Assembly (NCBI RefSeq): GCF_040256645.1
Contig: NZ_CP158281.1
Span: forward strand, 1,426,001-1,490,000
Origin: Brevibacterium sp. CBA3109
GTDB taxonomy: Bacteria; Actinomycetota; Actinomycetes; Actinomycetales; Brevibacteriaceae
Direction: 5' to 3'
Length of the DNA: 64,000 nt
The notes beneath the pieces were generated by a model, which saw only the letters and a list, made by a program, of their open reading frames with translations, was not told where the DNA came from and searched no databases. Position 1 is the first letter of the stretch. The number at the start of each line of letters is the position of its first letter. The translations under genes and the position numbers were made by a program. Below are positions 63,247 to 64,000 of this stretch, one piece after another.

Positions 63247-63720
63247 ATGTTGGGTATCAACGGCACCGAGATGTTGATCCTGGTGGTAGTGGCTCTTGTC
63301 GTCATCGGGCCCAAACGCCTGCCCGAATACGCGCAGAAGCTGCGTGAACTCGTGCGCCAGATGCGTCGCATGGCTGAGGGCGCGAAGGACAGCGTGCGTC
63401 GTGACTTCGGGGATGACTTCAAGGACGTTGATTGGCAGAAGCTGGATCCACGTCAGTATGATCCGCGCCGAATCGTGCGCGAGGCGCTAGTCGAAGAGGA
63501 TTCAGCCATCCGAGAGTCCAAGCTTCGGGAACAGTCGACGGTGGCCAGCGATCAGCCCGCTGCGGCGATCGACGAAGGTTCCGACAGCTCCACGGACGCT
63601 GTTGGGACCGCTGCTGCGAAGTCTCGTCCACAGACCCTGTCGCCGATCGAACGCTTCCAGGCTCAGGCCGTCATGCGTGACCGCTCCATCACCGCTCCCT
63701 TTGATACCGAGGCGACCTGA
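63247..63720 (+). CDS. tatB: Sec-independent protein translocase subunit TatB
   Basis: A component of the twin-arginine translocon that binds folded precursors. The 157-residue product has the TatB pattern: MLGINGTEMLILVVVALVVI as the single N-terminal membrane segment, then the amphipathic GPKRLPEYAQKLRELVRQM and a long acidic/Ser/Thr tail. ATG 63247 is chosen because TAGACT (63234-63239) ends 7 bases upstream. In M. tuberculosis tatB is also near the end of this block (Rv1224). Confidence 0.9.
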   Translation: MLGINGTEMLILVVVALVVIGPKRLPEYAQKLRELVRQMRRMAEGAKDSVRRDFGDDFKDVDWQKLDPRQYDPRRIVREALVEEDSAIRESKLREQSTVASDQPAAAIDEGSDSSTDAVGTAAAKSRPQTLSPIERFQAQAVMRDRSITAPFDTEAT

Positions 63721-63729
63721 ACCAATCGA

Positions 63730-64000
63730 TCAGTCCTTGTGCACCGAGGGATGTTCGGGGGTCGAGCACAGTTCGTCACCGTAGCCGCGACAGAAGTACG
63801 AGCCGCCCTTCTCAAATCCGATCCCTTCGAACAGCTGACTGACAGTGACCGGGTAGAGGCCATCGTCCGCGACTGTCCTGAAGACCCCCGGTGCCGCATT
63901 CACCGTTGTCGGATGGATCGAGTGCATGAGGACGATGGATCCGGGTTCTGCATTGTCTCTGACCGCGGTGATGGTCCGGTCGGAGTCCTTGTGCTTCCAG
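63730..64000 (-). CDS. Polysaccharide deacetylase family protein (partial, runs off the window)
   Basis: The last 89 codons of a gene that starts outside. The C-terminal part of a NodB-type domain is seen: AEPGSIVLMHSIHPTTVNAA near the left side, where HSIHPTT is the late motif of family 4 carbohydrate esterases, then PVTVSQLFEGIGFE. It would deacetylate peptidoglycan or another cell-surface glycan. It is convergent with tatB. Confidence 0.82.
   Translation of the reverse strand, partial: WKHKDSDRTITAVRDNAEPGSIVLMHSIHPTTVNAAPGVFRTVADDGLYPVTVSQLFEGIGFEKGGSYFCRGYGDELCSTPEHPSVHKD

Overview
This window looks like chromosome of a high-G+C actinobacterium, most likely Micrococcales and plausibly Brevibacterium. 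The genus is inferred from gene content and was not tested by a search. Supporting signs are frequent GTG and TTG starts, many stop/start overlaps (ATGA, GTGA), a monomeric isocitrate dehydrogenase, mycothiol (MshB), DUF3117 and a TatB gene. The order typA, mshB, fdxA, dapC, dapD, dapE, LOG, folP-like, DUF3117, O-methyltransferase, tatB at 46.6-63.7 kb resembles the Rv1165-Rv1224 stretch of Mycobacterium tuberculosis. I see no phage, insertion sequence, CRISPR array, rRNA or tRNA.

Region by region: 1-0.6 kb is a sulfurtransferase tail and SufE. 0.6-3.7 kb is an iron-siderophore ABC transporter (two FecCD permeases and an ATPase, no binding protein) behind a promoter overlapped by a DtxR/IdeR-like box. 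3.7-5.7 kb (minus) encodes a META-domain lipoprotein, a translationally coupled cytoplasmic META paralogue and a DUF808 membrane protein. 5.9-10.4 kb holds two tandem paralogous LPRTG-anchored streptogrisin-like serine proteases, each followed by a strong hairpin. 10.5-27.1 kb is a mosaic of small metabolic and stress genes: GNAT fusion, thioesterase, VOC, DUF664, DUF368/PopT, Tpx, PIG-L deacetylase, a lipoprotein gene broken by an in-frame TGA, FAD oxidoreductase, MFS pump, lipoprotein/PKD pair, HhH-GPD protein with a nearby truncated relic, YchJ, phosphoribosyltransferase, esterase, winged-helix protein and lipid kinase.

27.2-30.2 kb is the PLP synthase operon pdxST (minus) with a divergent MocR-type pdxR whose aminotransferase domain lacks the PLP lysine. 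30.3-39.8 kb carries a Sfp-type PPTase and LapA protein, icd, tdk, a PcaD-like hydrolase, a DASS transporter, an OYE reductase, an MBL hydrolase and a PH-like membrane protein. 40.0-46.4 kb is an oligopeptide ABC operon (binding protein, terminator-like hairpin, enlarged DppB-like permease, DppC-like permease, fused double ATPase). 46.7-63.7 kb is the conserved housekeeping block: typA, mshB-like fusion, VanW protein, GNAT, fdxA-dapC, gltA, divergent dapD/dapE, LOG, folP-like, DivIVA-like protein, PIG-V-like glycosyltransferase, DUF3117, methyltransferase, alkyltransferase-like protein and tatB. A polysaccharide deacetylase gene runs off the right edge.

A recurring signal is a -10-like TAnnnT hexamer ending 6-7 bases before the start codon with no ribosome binding site (at least eleven genes), suggesting many leaderless mRNAs. 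The most unusual items are the two anchored proteases with an Ala/Asp stalk, the META pair that keeps or loses its cysteines according to cell compartment, the lysine-less PdxR, the enlarged DppB permease, and several inverted or direct repeats at promoters.
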